From NCBI RefSeq assembly GCF_001017435.1, contig NZ_CP011371.1, positions 6,200,001 to 6,264,000 of the forward strand: a DNA stretch of 64,000 bases. The letters run 5' to 3'. The DNA is from Caldimonas brevitalea (lineage in GTDB: Bacteria > Pseudomonadota > Gammaproteobacteria > Burkholderiales > Burkholderiaceae_C). Under the pieces are notes generated by a model that was not told the origin of the DNA, did no database searches, and saw only the letters and a program-made list of their open reading frames with translations. Positions 1-13,339 of this stretch are shown piece by piece. The translations under genes and the position numbers were made by a program. Each line of letters opens with the position of its first letter. Positions within the stretch are counted from its first letter, which is position 1.

Positions 1-2
1 AC

Positions 3-53
3 CTGATCCGGCTGGGACCCGTCGCGGAACCTGTCCGCGACGGCCTCCTGTAA
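3..53 (+). CDS. possible C-terminal end of a gene entering from the left edge
   Basis: One plus-strand frame is open from the window edge to a TAA at 51-53 and reads LIRLGPVAEPVRDGLL. Only 16 codons are visible, so neither family nor reality can be judged. The stretch also contains an 8-9 bp inverted repeat (about 20-28 with 34-42), which could equally be a terminator stem of an upstream gene. Treat it as a tentative partial gene. Confidence 0.2.
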   Translation: MIRLGPVAEPVRDGLL

Positions 54-101
54 GGACACCTACCTCAACCGCCGGGCCCATCGAGGCCGGCGGTTCACAC
101 C

Positions 102-1745
102 TTATCGCCAGGGACGCAGCCGGTAGATGCCGTTGTCGCGGTCGGCGCTGAAGTAGACCGTGCCGTCGGCCGCCACGGCCACGCCGGTCGGCAGGTACGG
201 TGCCGGCATACCGGGGCCGGGTTCGAACCCGATCGGCAGGTTCTCGGCCACACTGCGCTTGGCCCCGCTGACGGGGTCGATCTCGGTCAGGCGGCGGGCT
301 GCCGTCTCGGCGACGATGAAGCTGCCCCACGGCGTTTGCGCCACCCCTTCGGGCATCGCCAAGCCGCTCGCCACCACCGTCTTCGCACCATCGGCGAGGT
401 TCACACGCGTCAGCGTGCCGGCCGCCTCGGTCAGGTAGGCCGCGCCGTCCCGGCCGAGCAGCAGTTGCACCGGGCCCTGCAGTCCGGACACCACGACGCG
501 GCGTTGCTGATAGTCGGAGCCGCTCATCTGCGTCAACGTGCCGGTGCCCAGTTCGACCACCAAAAGGCTGCCGTCGGGCAACACCACTGCGTCGGAAGGC
601 GCCTTGAGTTTGTGGATCAGCGCCTTGGTCTTGTAGTTGGTGCGGTCGATCACGTGCACGGTGCCGGTGAACCAGGAGGTCAGCACGAACTGCTGGGCGG
701 ACAGCCCCAGCGAGAACGGGTACTCGAGGTCGGACGACTGCATGCGGAAGATGTCGCTGACGGCGCCGGTCATCAGGTCGACCTTGCGGAAGGCGAACAG
801 GTCCGTCACGTAGAGGCTGTCGCCGTCGATCTCGAGGCCTCCGGGCACGGCCACCTTGCCGCTGGTCAGGGTGCGCAGCTGGCCGGTGGTGGGCTGGTAG
901 GCCTGCACCGAGTTGTCAGCCATGTTGGCCACGTAGATGGTGCCGTCGGGCGCGATGGCGAGGTTGTCGACCGCCTTGTTGAGCTGCTGCACCACGGTCT
1001 TGCGGCCGGTCGTGAGGTCGACCGACGCCAGCTGGCCGTGGTAGGTGTCGACCACCCACAGCTTGCCCTTGCCGTCGAGGTTGGCCGCGGCCGGCACGGT
1101 GAACTCGCGGTTGATCGGCGTCACCTTGCCGTCGGCCGGGTCGAGCTTGACCACCTGGCCCTTGAACCACAGCGGCCCATACAGCAGGCCATCGGGGCCG
1201 ACCTCGAAGCCGTTGAAACCGCCGACGTCCTTGGCGATCAGGCGAGGCGGCTTCTGGCCGGCCACGTCGATCTCCCACACCGCGTCGCCCAGAAACACCT
1301 GGCTCGCATAGAGCTTGCCGTTGCGTGGGTCGAAGGCAAGCGAGTTGAGGCCGGGCAGGCCGGAGGCCAGCACGCGGATCGGCGCGTCGTCGCGTTCGCG
1401 GTAGTGCAGCGCGCCTTGCAGATAGGCCGTCCAGGCCAGCTCGCCCTTGGGGCCGACGGCGATGTCGTCGGCCTGGCCCTGCGGTGCGCCGATGAAGACC
1501 TTGGCGGCGCCCGTGTTGCGGTCCACTTCCCAGATCGCATTGCCGACCACACTGCCGGCCAGCAGCCGCCCCTGGGCGTCGACCGCCAGGCCATGCACCC
1601 CCTTGAAGGCGGACGGCGCCACGAGCACTTCGGGTGTCGACCAGCCGTTGGGCCGGGAGGGGGGCGTGACGCTGCAGGCGCCGAGGCCGATTGCCAGCAC
1701 CATCGCGGCCAGCAGGCCCGCACGTCGCCGGGGTGTCGTGGTCAT
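102..1745 (-). CDS. SMP-30/NHL-type beta-propeller lipoprotein
   Basis: A 547-residue protein that is probably an outer-membrane-anchored or periplasmic lipoprotein. The N-terminus has three arginines, a hydrophobic stretch and a lipobox LGAC with Cys24 as the lipidation site. The rest consists of repeats of about 40-45 residues of the type GLAVDxxGxLxxG...V.xVD, the signature of NHL/SMP-30/gluconolactonase-like beta-propellers, with some 10-12 blades' worth of sequence. This implies one or two propellers. Such proteins bind sugars, lactones or partner proteins, and no catalytic metal site could be assigned. It stands alone on the minus strand. Its start follows a purine-rich GGAGAC, and an inverted repeat lies about 60 bp upstream. 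The fold is fairly sure and the function is not known. Confidence 0.75.
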   Translation of the reverse strand: MTTTPRRRAGLLAAMVLAIGLGACSVTPPSRPNGWSTPEVLVAPSAFKGVHGLAVDAQGRLLAGSVVGNAIWEVDRNTGAAKVFIGAPQGQADDIAVGPKGELAWTAYLQGALHYRERDDAPIRVLASGLPGLNSLAFDPRNGKLYASQVFLGDAVWEIDVAGQKPPRLIAKDVGGFNGFEVGPDGLLYGPLWFKGQVVKLDPADGKVTPINREFTVPAAANLDGKGKLWVVDTYHGQLASVDLTTGRKTVVQQLNKAVDNLAIAPDGTIYVANMADNSVQAYQPTTGQLRTLTSGKVAVPGGLEIDGDSLYVTDLFAFRKVDLMTGAVSDIFRMQSSDLEYPFSLGLSAQQFVLTSWFTGTVHVIDRTNYKTKALIHKLKAPSDAVVLPDGSLLVVELGTGTLTQMSGSDYQQRRVVVSGLQGPVQLLLGRDGAAYLTEAAGTLTRVNLADGAKTVVASGLAMPEGVAQTPWGSFIVAETAARRLTEIDPVSGAKRSVAENLPIGFEPGPGMPAPYLPTGVAVAADGTVYFSADRDNGIYRLRPWR

Positions 1746-2120
1746 GTCGTCTCCTGAGTTGAGGGGGCGGACCTGAATCTATGCGCCGAAAGACCGCTTA
1801 CTGTCACCCACGTGACAAGCCCGGGGAAGCCCTAATCGGGTGGCGTGACGGGTGCGCAGCTTGCGACGTCGCGCCCTAGCCGGTCGAGCCCAGCATGGTG
1901 GCGGTGTGCGAGCCGTAGGCGCCACACGGCTTCGTGCGGGCTGTAGATGAACCGGTCGCCTTCCTGGCACAGGGCGAACACAATGGGGTGATCGACCTGC
2001 TCTGGACCATCGAGCGTGACGACGGGCAAGCGGCATGGCGCTTCAGCACCCCCTGCAACCTGATGCGCGGAGCCCTGGAGGTTGGGACGCCCAGGGCCGG
2101 CCGCGGCACGACAAGGAGAC
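1746..2120. other. 375-bp spacer, no convincing gene
   Basis: Short open frames occur on both strands between about 1830 and 2110, but they overlap each other, lack good ribosome sites and match no family I recognise. The one distinctive element is the palindrome at 1802-1817, listed separately. Confidence 0.4.
1802..1817. promoter_or_regulatory. inverted repeat TGTCAC-N4-GTGACA upstream of the lipoprotein
   Basis: A perfect 6-bp inverted repeat with a 4-bp spacer lies 57-72 bp upstream of the minus-strand lipoprotein start at 1745. The GTGACA half could serve as a -35-like element on the minus strand, with CATAGA-type -10 candidates about 18 bp on. The arrangement fits a dimeric regulator site overlapping a promoter. 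The regulator is unknown. Confidence 0.3.
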
Positions 2121-2303
2121 ATGATGGACGACGCCGACCTGCAGAACTTCCAACCGCTGGACCGCGGCCGCATCAACCTGCTCGACCCGCTCGAGGTCCG
2201 CTATTGGTGCCGGCAGTTCGACTGCAAGCCCGAAGAGCTGAAAAAAGCCGTGGCGCTGGTCGGCGACCATGCGGCGGACGTGCGCGAGCACCTGAGCAAG
2301 TGA
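2121..2303 (+). CDS. small DUF3606-like protein
   Basis: A 60-residue acidic, soluble protein starting MMDDADLQNFQ. I chose the ATG at 2121 because an AAGGAG ribosome site (2113-2118) sits three bases before it. A longer in-frame extension back to 2082 has no such site and an unlikely composition. The pattern INLLDPLEVRYW, CKPEELKKAVALVG, VREHLSK matches the DUF3606 family of short proteobacterial proteins, which bind no known ligand. It is probably a single-gene transcript. Confidence 0.75.
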   Translation: MMDDADLQNFQPLDRGRINLLDPLEVRYWCRQFDCKPEELKKAVALVGDHAADVREHLSK

Positions 2304-2700
2304 CCGCGCTGTCGCCGCCACCCCCTGGCCGCTAAGCACGGGCCGGCGCGGTACGAGCAGTGCCCGCGACCCGCCCTGCCTCTCCTTCACCCCGATCACT
2401 CCCCGCGCGGCAACGCCGGCCCCCACCCCCCCACGTGTACCCACCAGATGGGGATGTGCCGGCGCCTGAAAAGGTCCACAGTGGTGCCGACGAACAGCCG
2501 AGCCGGCGCCCGACGGGCACGGCCCCCGGCACCTCCGGGCACAGAAGAACCCGGGCTCGCACCGCGGCCACCGACCGACAGTGGGCGAACGCCATCGCGT
2601 TGCCTGCGGGACGTGGTGAGGCCGCGTTGACGGCGTCGGCCCACCCTCGCGGCCCGCTGCTGCACCCGTTGCACTCGAACGAACCGCCAGGAGGTCGACC
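2304..2700. other. about 400-bp spacer, no gene seen
   Basis: Long open frames exist here on both strands, but they look like a by-product of high GC content, being arginine/proline-rich with no recognisable domain. The only supported element is the CAGGAGG ribosome site at about 2687-2693, serving the gene at 2701. Confidence 0.4.
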
Positions 2701-3843
2701 ATGCCCCATCCCAACGCCATCGTCTCGGTGCCGCGCCGACTCGAGCCCACGCTCGACCAGGCGCCCGCCGACCTGCTGCGGCAAGCCCGCGGCCTCGCCG
2801 TCGAACTCGACGACGGCCGGCTGGTGCGCCTCGACCCGCGCAACCCGCGCTCACCCGGGTTTGCCCAGGTGCTCGACGGCTTGAGCCGGCAGCGGCTGCC
2901 AGCGTATCTGGAGCTGGACCCGGAAACCGGCAGCCTGGTGCGCCTGCTGATCCCCCATTACACCCGCGTGCAGGCGCTGCGCGACATCGGCGGCGGGTCG
3001 CTGGCCGTGGAACTCGAGCGTTCGCATGGTCGCCACCTGCTGGACCGCCATCACCCCGATTTCGCCTCGATGGAGGCGCTGCTGCTCGACGCGCTGGCAG
3101 ACCGGTCTGCATTGGTCGTCACCGAAGACGATGCCCACCACATCCTCGACGTGCGCCGTGTCGCGCCCGGCCCGGACCAGACACCCTGGCCGAGCCTCAA
3201 GCCCGAGTGGCCGCCGCGTCGGCGAGAGCCGCTGGGCTGGCTGGACCGGCTTTGGCACCGCATCCGCCACTGGCTGATCTGGCGACGCTGGTGGTGGTGG
3301 TGGCGGTGCCTCTCCCCGAGGCGCGCACAGGAGGTGTTCGACCGCCTGGCGGCCACCACCTGCAACCCCTTGTCGGTGCCGCCGCCGTGCATCCCTTTTC
3401 TGTATCCCGACGACGGCTGCTGGGGCCGGGCGCATGAGATGTGCCGGCTGATGCTGGACATCGGCTTGTCGCCGCGCAAGGTGTGGATCGAGGGCAACCT
3501 GCGGGCGAGCACCCGCAACAACCCGAACTGCCAGGTGTTCTGGGGCTGGCATGTGGCCCCGACGCTGTGCGTGCGACGCGGCGGGTTCTGGTGGTTCCGC
3601 ACGCGCCGCCTGGTGTTCGACCCGGCCCTCTTCACGACGCCGGTCACGCAGGAGACATGGAAGAGCGCACAGGGCGACCCCGGGTCAACCCTGACGGCGA
3701 GCGACGCCGAGATTTTCTACCTGTGGGGTATGGTGACCGACCCGAGTTATGTCGAGACCCAGGCGGTGCTGGCGACCTACCGGCTGCAGCTGCAGAACCG
3801 CTCGCTGACACAGGGGCCGCCGCCGTACGCACACTGTGGCTGA
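2701..3843 (+). CDS. protein-glutaminase-like (protein deamidase fold) protein
   Basis: A 380-residue protein. The C-terminal half resembles the protein-glutaminase family, papain-like enzymes that deamidate protein-bound glutamine. The hallmark segment FLYPDDGCWGRAHEM carries Cys240. WGWHVAP supplies His284 and LVFDPALF supplies Asp307, giving the Cys-His-Asp order of that family. Residues 1-190 match nothing I recognise. Residues about 180-206 form a very basic, tryptophan-rich stretch with five consecutive Trp, and there is no clear signal peptide. The start is supported by CAGGAGG ten bases upstream. It stands alone, so the target is unknown. The reaction is inferred from the triad and is not demonstrated. 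Confidence 0.65.
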   Translation: MPHPNAIVSVPRRLEPTLDQAPADLLRQARGLAVELDDGRLVRLDPRNPRSPGFAQVLDGLSRQRLPAYLELDPETGSLVRLLIPHYTRVQALRDIGGGSLAVELERSHGRHLLDRHHPDFASMEALLLDALADRSALVVTEDDAHHILDVRRVAPGPDQTPWPSLKPEWPPRRREPLGWLDRLWHRIRHWLIWRRWWWWWRCLSPRRAQEVFDRLAATTCNPLSVPPPCIPFLYPDDGCWGRAHEMCRLMLDIGLSPRKVWIEGNLRASTRNNPNCQVFWGWHVAPTLCVRRGGFWWFRTRRLVFDPALFTTPVTQETWKSAQGDPGSTLTASDAEIFYLWGMVTDPSYVETQAVLATYRLQLQNRSLTQGPPPYAHCG

Positions 3844-3924
3844 AGGGGAAGGCGGCGGCCGACCCGGCCTGGCCTGGCCGGCGCGTCGCAAAGCTCTGAA
3901 AGCTGCCGCCGGGAGGCGGGGGGT

Positions 3925-4173
3925 TCAGGCGGAGGGCTGCTGCCGCTGCAGTGTCAGGCCTCGCATCGGCACCCGCATCGCGCCGTCCGGCAGCAGGTCG
4001 ACGTGCTCGCCGGTGGCCAGCTTGTATTCGGCCTCGCCAGTCGGCTCCCAGTGTTCGTTGCCGTCGGCCAGGCTGGGGTCGCGCACTAGGTGTTCGTAGC
4101 CGAGCACCTTGTACTGGGCGCCGTCGCTGCCTTCGGCGGTGAAGGTTTCGAGCAGGTGCAGCTTCTTGTCCAT
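3925..4173 (-). CDS. small conserved-looking hypothetical protein
   Basis: An 82-residue soluble acidic protein beginning MDKKLHLLETFTAEGSDG. The middle resembles short beta-rich proteins with alternating charged and hydrophobic residues (YKVLGYEHLV, YKLATGEHVDLLPDG), and there is no signal peptide or transmembrane helix. A strong GAGGAG ribosome site lies seven bases before the ATG at 4173, which supports it being real. I do not recognise a named family. It lies between the glutaminase-like gene and the crystallin gene without obvious coupling. Confidence 0.6.
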   Translation of the reverse strand: MDKKLHLLETFTAEGSDGAQYKVLGYEHLVRDPSLADGNEHWEPTGEAEYKLATGEHVDLLPDGAMRVPMRGLTLQRQQPSA

Positions 4174-4330
4174 GGGATCTCCTCAGAGTTGAAGCAATCG
4201 AGATGAAGCGGGCCCGCGGGATCGCCTGGCCTCGGTCGATTCTGCGGCCTCACCCGCCGCGGCGCGGGCCCAGCCCCTGCCCTGCCCGGGGATTTGACGG
4301 GGCGGCGAGACCGCCCGTAGGTGCGCATGG

Positions 4331-5239
4331 TCAGTCGCGCAAACGCATCGAGCTCACCTGCCCGCTGCGCAGGTCGTAGCTGCACTCGAAACGGAACGGC
4401 CGCACCGCCCGCGCCGTGTGGTACTGGCCCGCGCCGCGCACGCCCACCTCGTCGTCGGAGACGCGGAACTCCTCGACCTCTCCGTCGAACAGTTCGACCC
4501 GGTCGACCCGGCCCCGCTCGTTGGCGATCGTCACGCTCAGCGCCTGGGTGCAGGCGGGCGTGGCGGGCGTCGGACCTGCTTCGCGCCCCCACCCGGGTGC
4601 CGGGAGAGGCGCGCGGTGCGCCTCGCGGTGGCGCCCGCTCACACGGCGGGCCGACGAGAGCGTGTCGTTGAGGCCATAAGGGCGCAGCGTCGGGTAGCTA
4701 CCGGGCGACAACTCGATGCAGGTGCCGCTGTAGCCGGCGTCGCTGCACAGCTGCCACACACCACGGCGCACCACCACGGACGACACCTCGTCGTTCAAGC
4801 CGAAACGGTTGAGATCAGGCTCCCGGCTGTCGAGGCCGATGCTGCGGCCCTGGAAATCGGCGTGGCGGAACAGCACCAGGTCGCCGTTACGGTCGCCATG
4901 TCCGCGGTCGCCGCCGTGTCCAGCGGCGGGCCGGAGCGACGAGACGCGATCGTTGAAGTGCATCGGGTCCAGCGACGGATAACGGCCGGGGCCGAGCACG
5001 ATGCAGGGGCCGTCGAAGCGGGCGTGGGTGCACAGCTCCCAATGGCCGCGCCGCACGATGACCGACGAGACGATGTCGTTGAAGCCGCGCGGGTGGAAGT
5101 CGCCGAGGGAACCGCTGGCCTGCAGCTGGCGTCCCTGGAAGTCGTCATGCTCGAACATGACGATGTCGGACGCCGAGGCGCCGTGGGCGGCGGCCATGCC
5201 GGCCAAGAGGCCTAGGGCGGCCCTGATCCATCGCTGCAT
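4331..5239 (-). CDS. secreted beta/gamma-crystallin domain protein
   Basis: A 302-residue exported protein. Residues 1-24 form a signal peptide ending ASAS. Two beta/gamma-crystallin domains follow, at about 25-105 and 118-200. Each has two Greek-key halves, beginning VMFEHDDFQG and VLFRHADFQG. Each half ends in the calcium-binding N/D-N/D-X-X-S/T-S signature: NDIVSS, NDRVSS, NDEVSS and NDTLSS. All four sites look intact. A linker rich in Pro and Arg leads to a C-terminal domain of about 90 residues with one visible cysteine pair candidate and no family assignment. The start at 5239 was preferred over a longer frame because the signal peptide begins there behind GGGAAG. It is probably a calcium-binding periplasmic or extracellular structural protein. 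Confidence 0.8.
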   Translation of the reverse strand: MQRWIRAALGLLAGMAAAHGASASDIVMFEHDDFQGRQLQASGSLGDFHPRGFNDIVSSVIVRRGHWELCTHARFDGPCIVLGPGRYPSLDPMHFNDRVSSLRPAAGHGGDRGHGDRNGDLVLFRHADFQGRSIGLDSREPDLNRFGLNDEVSSVVVRRGVWQLCSDAGYSGTCIELSPGSYPTLRPYGLNDTLSSARRVSGRHREAHRAPLPAPGWGREAGPTPATPACTQALSVTIANERGRVDRVELFDGEVEEFRVSDDEVGVRGAGQYHTARAVRPFRFECSYDLRSGQVSSMRLRD

Positions 5240-5370
5240 AAAGAGTTCGCTTCCCTGATCGTGCGTGCGTGATTGTGGCGGAGCCGGGTCACGCCACGGC
5301 GACCCGCCGCCAGCACGGCCGCACACGTCTTCCGTACCGGACCCCACCCGGGTTCAACGCACGAAAACGA

Positions 5371-5403
5371 AAAACCGCATACCGCGCGGAGGCGGTATGC
5401 GGT
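5371..5403 (-). terminator. rho-independent terminator of the glp operon
   Basis: A perfect 12-bp stem (5374-5385 with 5392-5403, six-base loop) is followed on the minus strand by TTTT-CG-TTTT. It lies 55 bases beyond the glpV stop codon. A second GC-rich hairpin (5410-5417 with 5426-5433) lies between the stop and this element. Confidence 0.85.
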
Positions 5404-5457
5404 GGAAGGGCCGGCGCCCCAGGGAGCGCCGGCGGTGGAGCTAAGCGGTATGCCGGC

Positions 5458-7191
<1,734 letters not shown>

Positions 7192-7290
7192 CAGGGTCTC
7201 CTCATTGCTCTTCTTCCCGGGTGCACTAGAACACAGGCCGCGGGAAGCACCGGCCCGAATTCTGAATATCGGTTCGACGACAGCTGCTGA

Positions 7291-7599
7291 TCAGCCCTTG
7301 CGCATGATCAGCGCGAGCAGCAGCACCGAGACGACGAAGCTGATCCACACCGAGGGCTCTTGCTCGAGGGAGAACCAGCTGACCATCTTCTCGCCCAGGC
7401 CGACCCACGCGAGGTTGACATAGGCCGCAGTGAGCAGCCCGATGAAAAGGCGGTCGCCGCGCGTCGTCTCCATCGGCAGAAAACCTTTGCGGGTGTCGGT
7501 CGGGGACTTCAGCTCCCAGACCGTCATGCCGATCAGCATCAACACGATGCAGCTGAAGAATACGGCGACGGGCGTCGTCCAGACCATCCAGGCAAACAT
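7291..7599 (-). CDS. glpU: small membrane protein of the glycerol importer operon (DUF2160-like)
   Basis: A 102-residue integral membrane protein with three hydrophobic segments (about residues 4-26, 50-67 and 82-98). A conserved-looking loop, ELKSPTDTRKGFLPMETTRGDR, lies between the first two. Its position between the second permease gene and the binding-protein gene matches GlpU of the Rhizobium operon, a DUF2160 protein whose role in transport is unclear. The family assignment rests on size, topology and position. Confidence 0.8.
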   Translation of the reverse strand: MFAWMVWTTPVAVFFSCIVLMLIGMTVWELKSPTDTRKGFLPMETTRGDRLFIGLLTAAYVNLAWVGLGEKMVSWFSLEQEPSVWISFVVSVLLLALIMRKG

Positions 7600-7645
7600 C
7601 TATAGCTCCTTCTTCACTCAAACGCCAGACAGTTCACGATGCCGA

Positions 7646-8450
7646 TCAAACACGGCCCATCGCGAAACCCTTCGCGATGTAGTGACGCACAAACCAGATC
7701 ACGATGGCGCCCGGCACGATGGTGAGCACCCCGGCCGCGGCCAGCAAGGCCCAGTCCATGCCCGAAGCCGACACCGTGCGCGTCATCGTCGCGACGATGG
7801 GCTTGGCGTTGACGCTCGTCAGCGTGCGCGCCAGCAGCAACTCGACCCAGCTGAACATGAAGCAGAAGAACGCGGCCACACCCACGCCCGCCTTGATCAG
7901 GGGCAAGAAGATCTTGAAGAAGAACTTCGGGAACGAATAGCCGTCGATGTAGGCCGTCTCGTCGATCTCGCGCGGGATGCCGCTCATGAAACCTTCCAGA
8001 ATCCACACCGCCAGCGGCACGTTGAACACCAGGTGCGCCAGCGCCACCGCGAGGTGCGTGTCCATCAGGTTCAGCGTCGTGTAGAGCTGGAAGAACGGCA
8101 GCAGGAACACCGCGGGCGGTGTCATGCGGTTGGTCAACAGCCAGAAGAACACCTGGTGGTCGCCGAGGAAGCGGAAGCGCGAGAACGCATAGGCCGCCGG
8201 CAGCGCCACGGTGATCGAGATCACGGTGTTGATCGCGACGTAGATCAGCGAGTTGATATAGCCGTCGTACCACGACGGGTCGGTCAGGATGGTGCGGTAG
8301 TTGTCGAGCGTGGCCGCCTGCGGCCACAGCGAGAACCCGCCCAGGATCTCGGTGTTGGTCTTGAACGACATGTTGACCATCCAGTAGATCGGCAGGATGG
8401 CAAACAACAGGTAGGCGATCAGGAACAGCGACCGCTTCTGGAAGCGCTTC

Positions 8451-8458
<8 letters not shown>
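7646..8458 (-). CDS. glpQ: glycerol ABC importer, permease (MalG type)
   Basis: A 270-residue inner-membrane permease. Transmembrane segments begin at FLIAYLLFAILPIYWMV. The coupling (EAA-like) loop reads EIDETAYIDGYSFPKFFFKIFLPLIKAG, the expected type for binding-protein-dependent sugar permeases. I chose the ATG at 8458 rather than an in-frame one 30 bases upstream because it overlaps the stop of the preceding permease gene in ATGGTTAA, which implies translational coupling. It pairs with GlpP to form the membrane channel. Confidence 0.88.
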
Positions 8459-9335
<877 letters not shown>

Positions 9336-9375
9336 GCTTGACTCGTCTCAGTGACCAGGATCGCGAGCAAACGGC

Positions 9376-10473
<1,098 letters not shown>

Positions 10474-10474
10474 G

Positions 10475-11563
<1,089 letters not shown>

Positions 11564-11614
11564 GTGATCTCCATCATCGTCTTCTCGTTCGTGCCCACAG
11601 GTGCGGTCTAACGT

Positions 11615-13258
11615 CTAGCGCATCGAGGCCAGCGTGGCGGGCTCGGTCGGCGCCGAGCCGCGCTCGAACCAGGTCGCCACCGCCTGACGCTGTTCGGGGG
11701 TCATGTGCAGCCCGAGCTTGGTGCGCCGCCACAGCACGTCGTCGGCCGAGCCGGCCCATTCGTGGTTGCAGAGGTAGCGCAGCTCGGCCTCGCGCAGGTG
11801 GGGCGCGACCTCTTCGCCCAGGTCGGACAGCTGCTGCGCGCGGCCCAGCACCAGGTCGACACGGCTGCCGTAGTTGCGCGCCAGGCGGCGCCGCAACGCC
11901 GGCGGCAGCCAGGGATGCCGGTCGGCCAGCGACTGGTCGAAACGCTCGAAGTCGGTGTCGGGCCGCTGGGCCGCGCCGATGTAGCTGCTCAGATCGCCAC
12001 CGGGCAGGTGCTGGCCGCTCGTCCACGCGCCACCCTGGTGGCCGAGCGCCGGGCACAGGCGGTCGGCGGCTTCTTCGGCCAGCTTGCGGAAGGTGGTGAT
12101 CTTGCCGCCCCACACCGACAGCAGCGGCGCTTCGCTGGTGTCGAGGTCGAGCAGGTAGTCGCGCGTGACGGCGGACGGGTCGCCCGATGCGTCGTCGAGC
12201 AGCGGGCGCACGCCGGCGTAGGTCCACACCACGTCGGCGCGGGTCACCGGCTTGGCGAAGTAGCGGCTGGCCTGTTCGCACAGATAGGCGATTTCGCTGT
12301 CGTCGATGCGGGCCTCGCCGATCGCGCCTTTGTGCTCGACATCGGTGGTGCCGATGAGCGTGTAATCCTGCTCATAGGGGATGGCGAAAATGATGCGCTT
12401 GTCGGGGTTCTGGAAGATGTAGGCCATCGGATGGTCGAACATCTTCTTCACGACGATATGGCTGCCTTTGACGAGGCGCAGACCCTTGGTGTCGCGCTGG
12501 TGTGCATGCTCGCGCAGGAACTGGCCCGCCCAGGGGCCCGCGGCGTTCACCACGGCACGCGCCGAGACCGTCACCGTCTCGCCGTCGCGCGACTGCAGCG
12601 TTGCATGCCAGCCGGTGGCGCTGCGACGCGCCTCGATGCAGCGCGTGCGCGTGTAGATGCGAGCGCCTCGCTGCTGCGCGTCGAGGGCGTTCAGCACCAC
12701 CAGCCGGGCATCGTCGACCCAGCCGTCGGAGTAGACGAAGCCCTTGGTGTAGAACGGCTTCAGCGGTTGCCCCGCCTCGTGGTGGCGCAGGTTCACCGTG
12801 GTGGACGCCGGCAGCACCTCGCGCTTGGCCAGGTGGTCGTAGAGGAACAGGCCGGCGCGGATCATCCACACCGGGCGCAGCGAACGGTCGTGCGGCATCA
12901 CGAACCGCAACGGCCACATGATGTGCGGCGCGCTGCGCAGCAGCACCTCGCGCTCGATCAAGGCCTTGCGCACCAGCGAGAACTCGTAGTACTCGAGGTA
13001 GCGCAGCCCGCCGTGGATCAGCTTGGTCGACGACGACGACGTGTGCTGCGCGAGGTCGTCCTTCTCGCACATCACGACGCGCAGGCCGCGGCCCGCCAGG
13101 TCGCGTGCGATGCCGGCGCCGTTGATGCCGCCACCGACGACGAGGACGTCGCAGCTGGTTTCGCGGCCGAGCGCCGACACCACAGGTGCCACGCCGGGCC
13201 GGCCTGCGGAAGACGTCGGGCCTTGGCGGCCGTGGTTGCCAGCGAGAGGCTCGCTCAC
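11615..13258 (-). CDS. glpD: aerobic glycerol-3-phosphate dehydrogenase
   Basis: A 547-residue flavoenzyme that oxidises glycerol 3-phosphate to dihydroxyacetone phosphate at the inner membrane and feeds electrons to quinone. The FAD-binding motif DVLVVGGGINGAG begins near residue 37, followed by SSSSTKLIHGGLRYLE, typical of GlpD. It is slightly longer than the roughly 500-residue E. coli enzyme because of a Gly/Ser-rich leader of about 35 residues. The frame stays open far upstream, but the GTG at 13258 is the likely start: an AGGAGA site lies seven bases away, and the upstream part would run through the shared control region and into glpR. Later in-frame GTG codons near residues 23-27 are alternatives. 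It heads the importer operon, so uptake and oxidation are made together. Confidence 0.93.
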   Translation of the reverse strand: MSEPLAGNHGRQGPTSSAGRPGVAPVVSALGRETSCDVLVVGGGINGAGIARDLAGRGLRVVMCEKDDLAQHTSSSSTKLIHGGLRYLEYYEFSLVRKALIEREVLLRSAPHIMWPLRFVMPHDRSLRPVWMIRAGLFLYDHLAKREVLPASTTVNLRHHEAGQPLKPFYTKGFVYSDGWVDDARLVVLNALDAQQRGARIYTRTRCIEARRSATGWHATLQSRDGETVTVSARAVVNAAGPWAGQFLREHAHQRDTKGLRLVKGSHIVVKKMFDHPMAYIFQNPDKRIIFAIPYEQDYTLIGTTDVEHKGAIGEARIDDSEIAYLCEQASRYFAKPVTRADVVWTYAGVRPLLDDASGDPSAVTRDYLLDLDTSEAPLLSVWGGKITTFRKLAEEAADRLCPALGHQGGAWTSGQHLPGGDLSSYIGAAQRPDTDFERFDQSLADRHPWLPPALRRRLARNYGSRVDLVLGRAQQLSDLGEEVAPHLREAELRYLCNHEWAGSADDVLWRRTKLGLHMTPEQRQAVATWFERGSAPTEPATLASMR

Positions 13259-13339
13259 CGCATGTCTCCTGTCATGTTGAGGGGTGACGCCGACGCTGCG
13301 TTCGCAGATCCGGGCCTGTAAGCTGTCGCAGGCTTCGTT

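Noticed and set aside
336..1757. Long plus-strand open frame opposite the lipoprotein gene
   Set aside because: His/Arg/Gly/Val-rich composition with no domain; it is the mirror of a real minus-strand gene, as are many other long frames in this GC-rich DNA.
1832..2335. Overlapping open frames on both strands before the DUF3606-like gene
   Set aside because: They contradict each other, lack ribosome sites and match no family.
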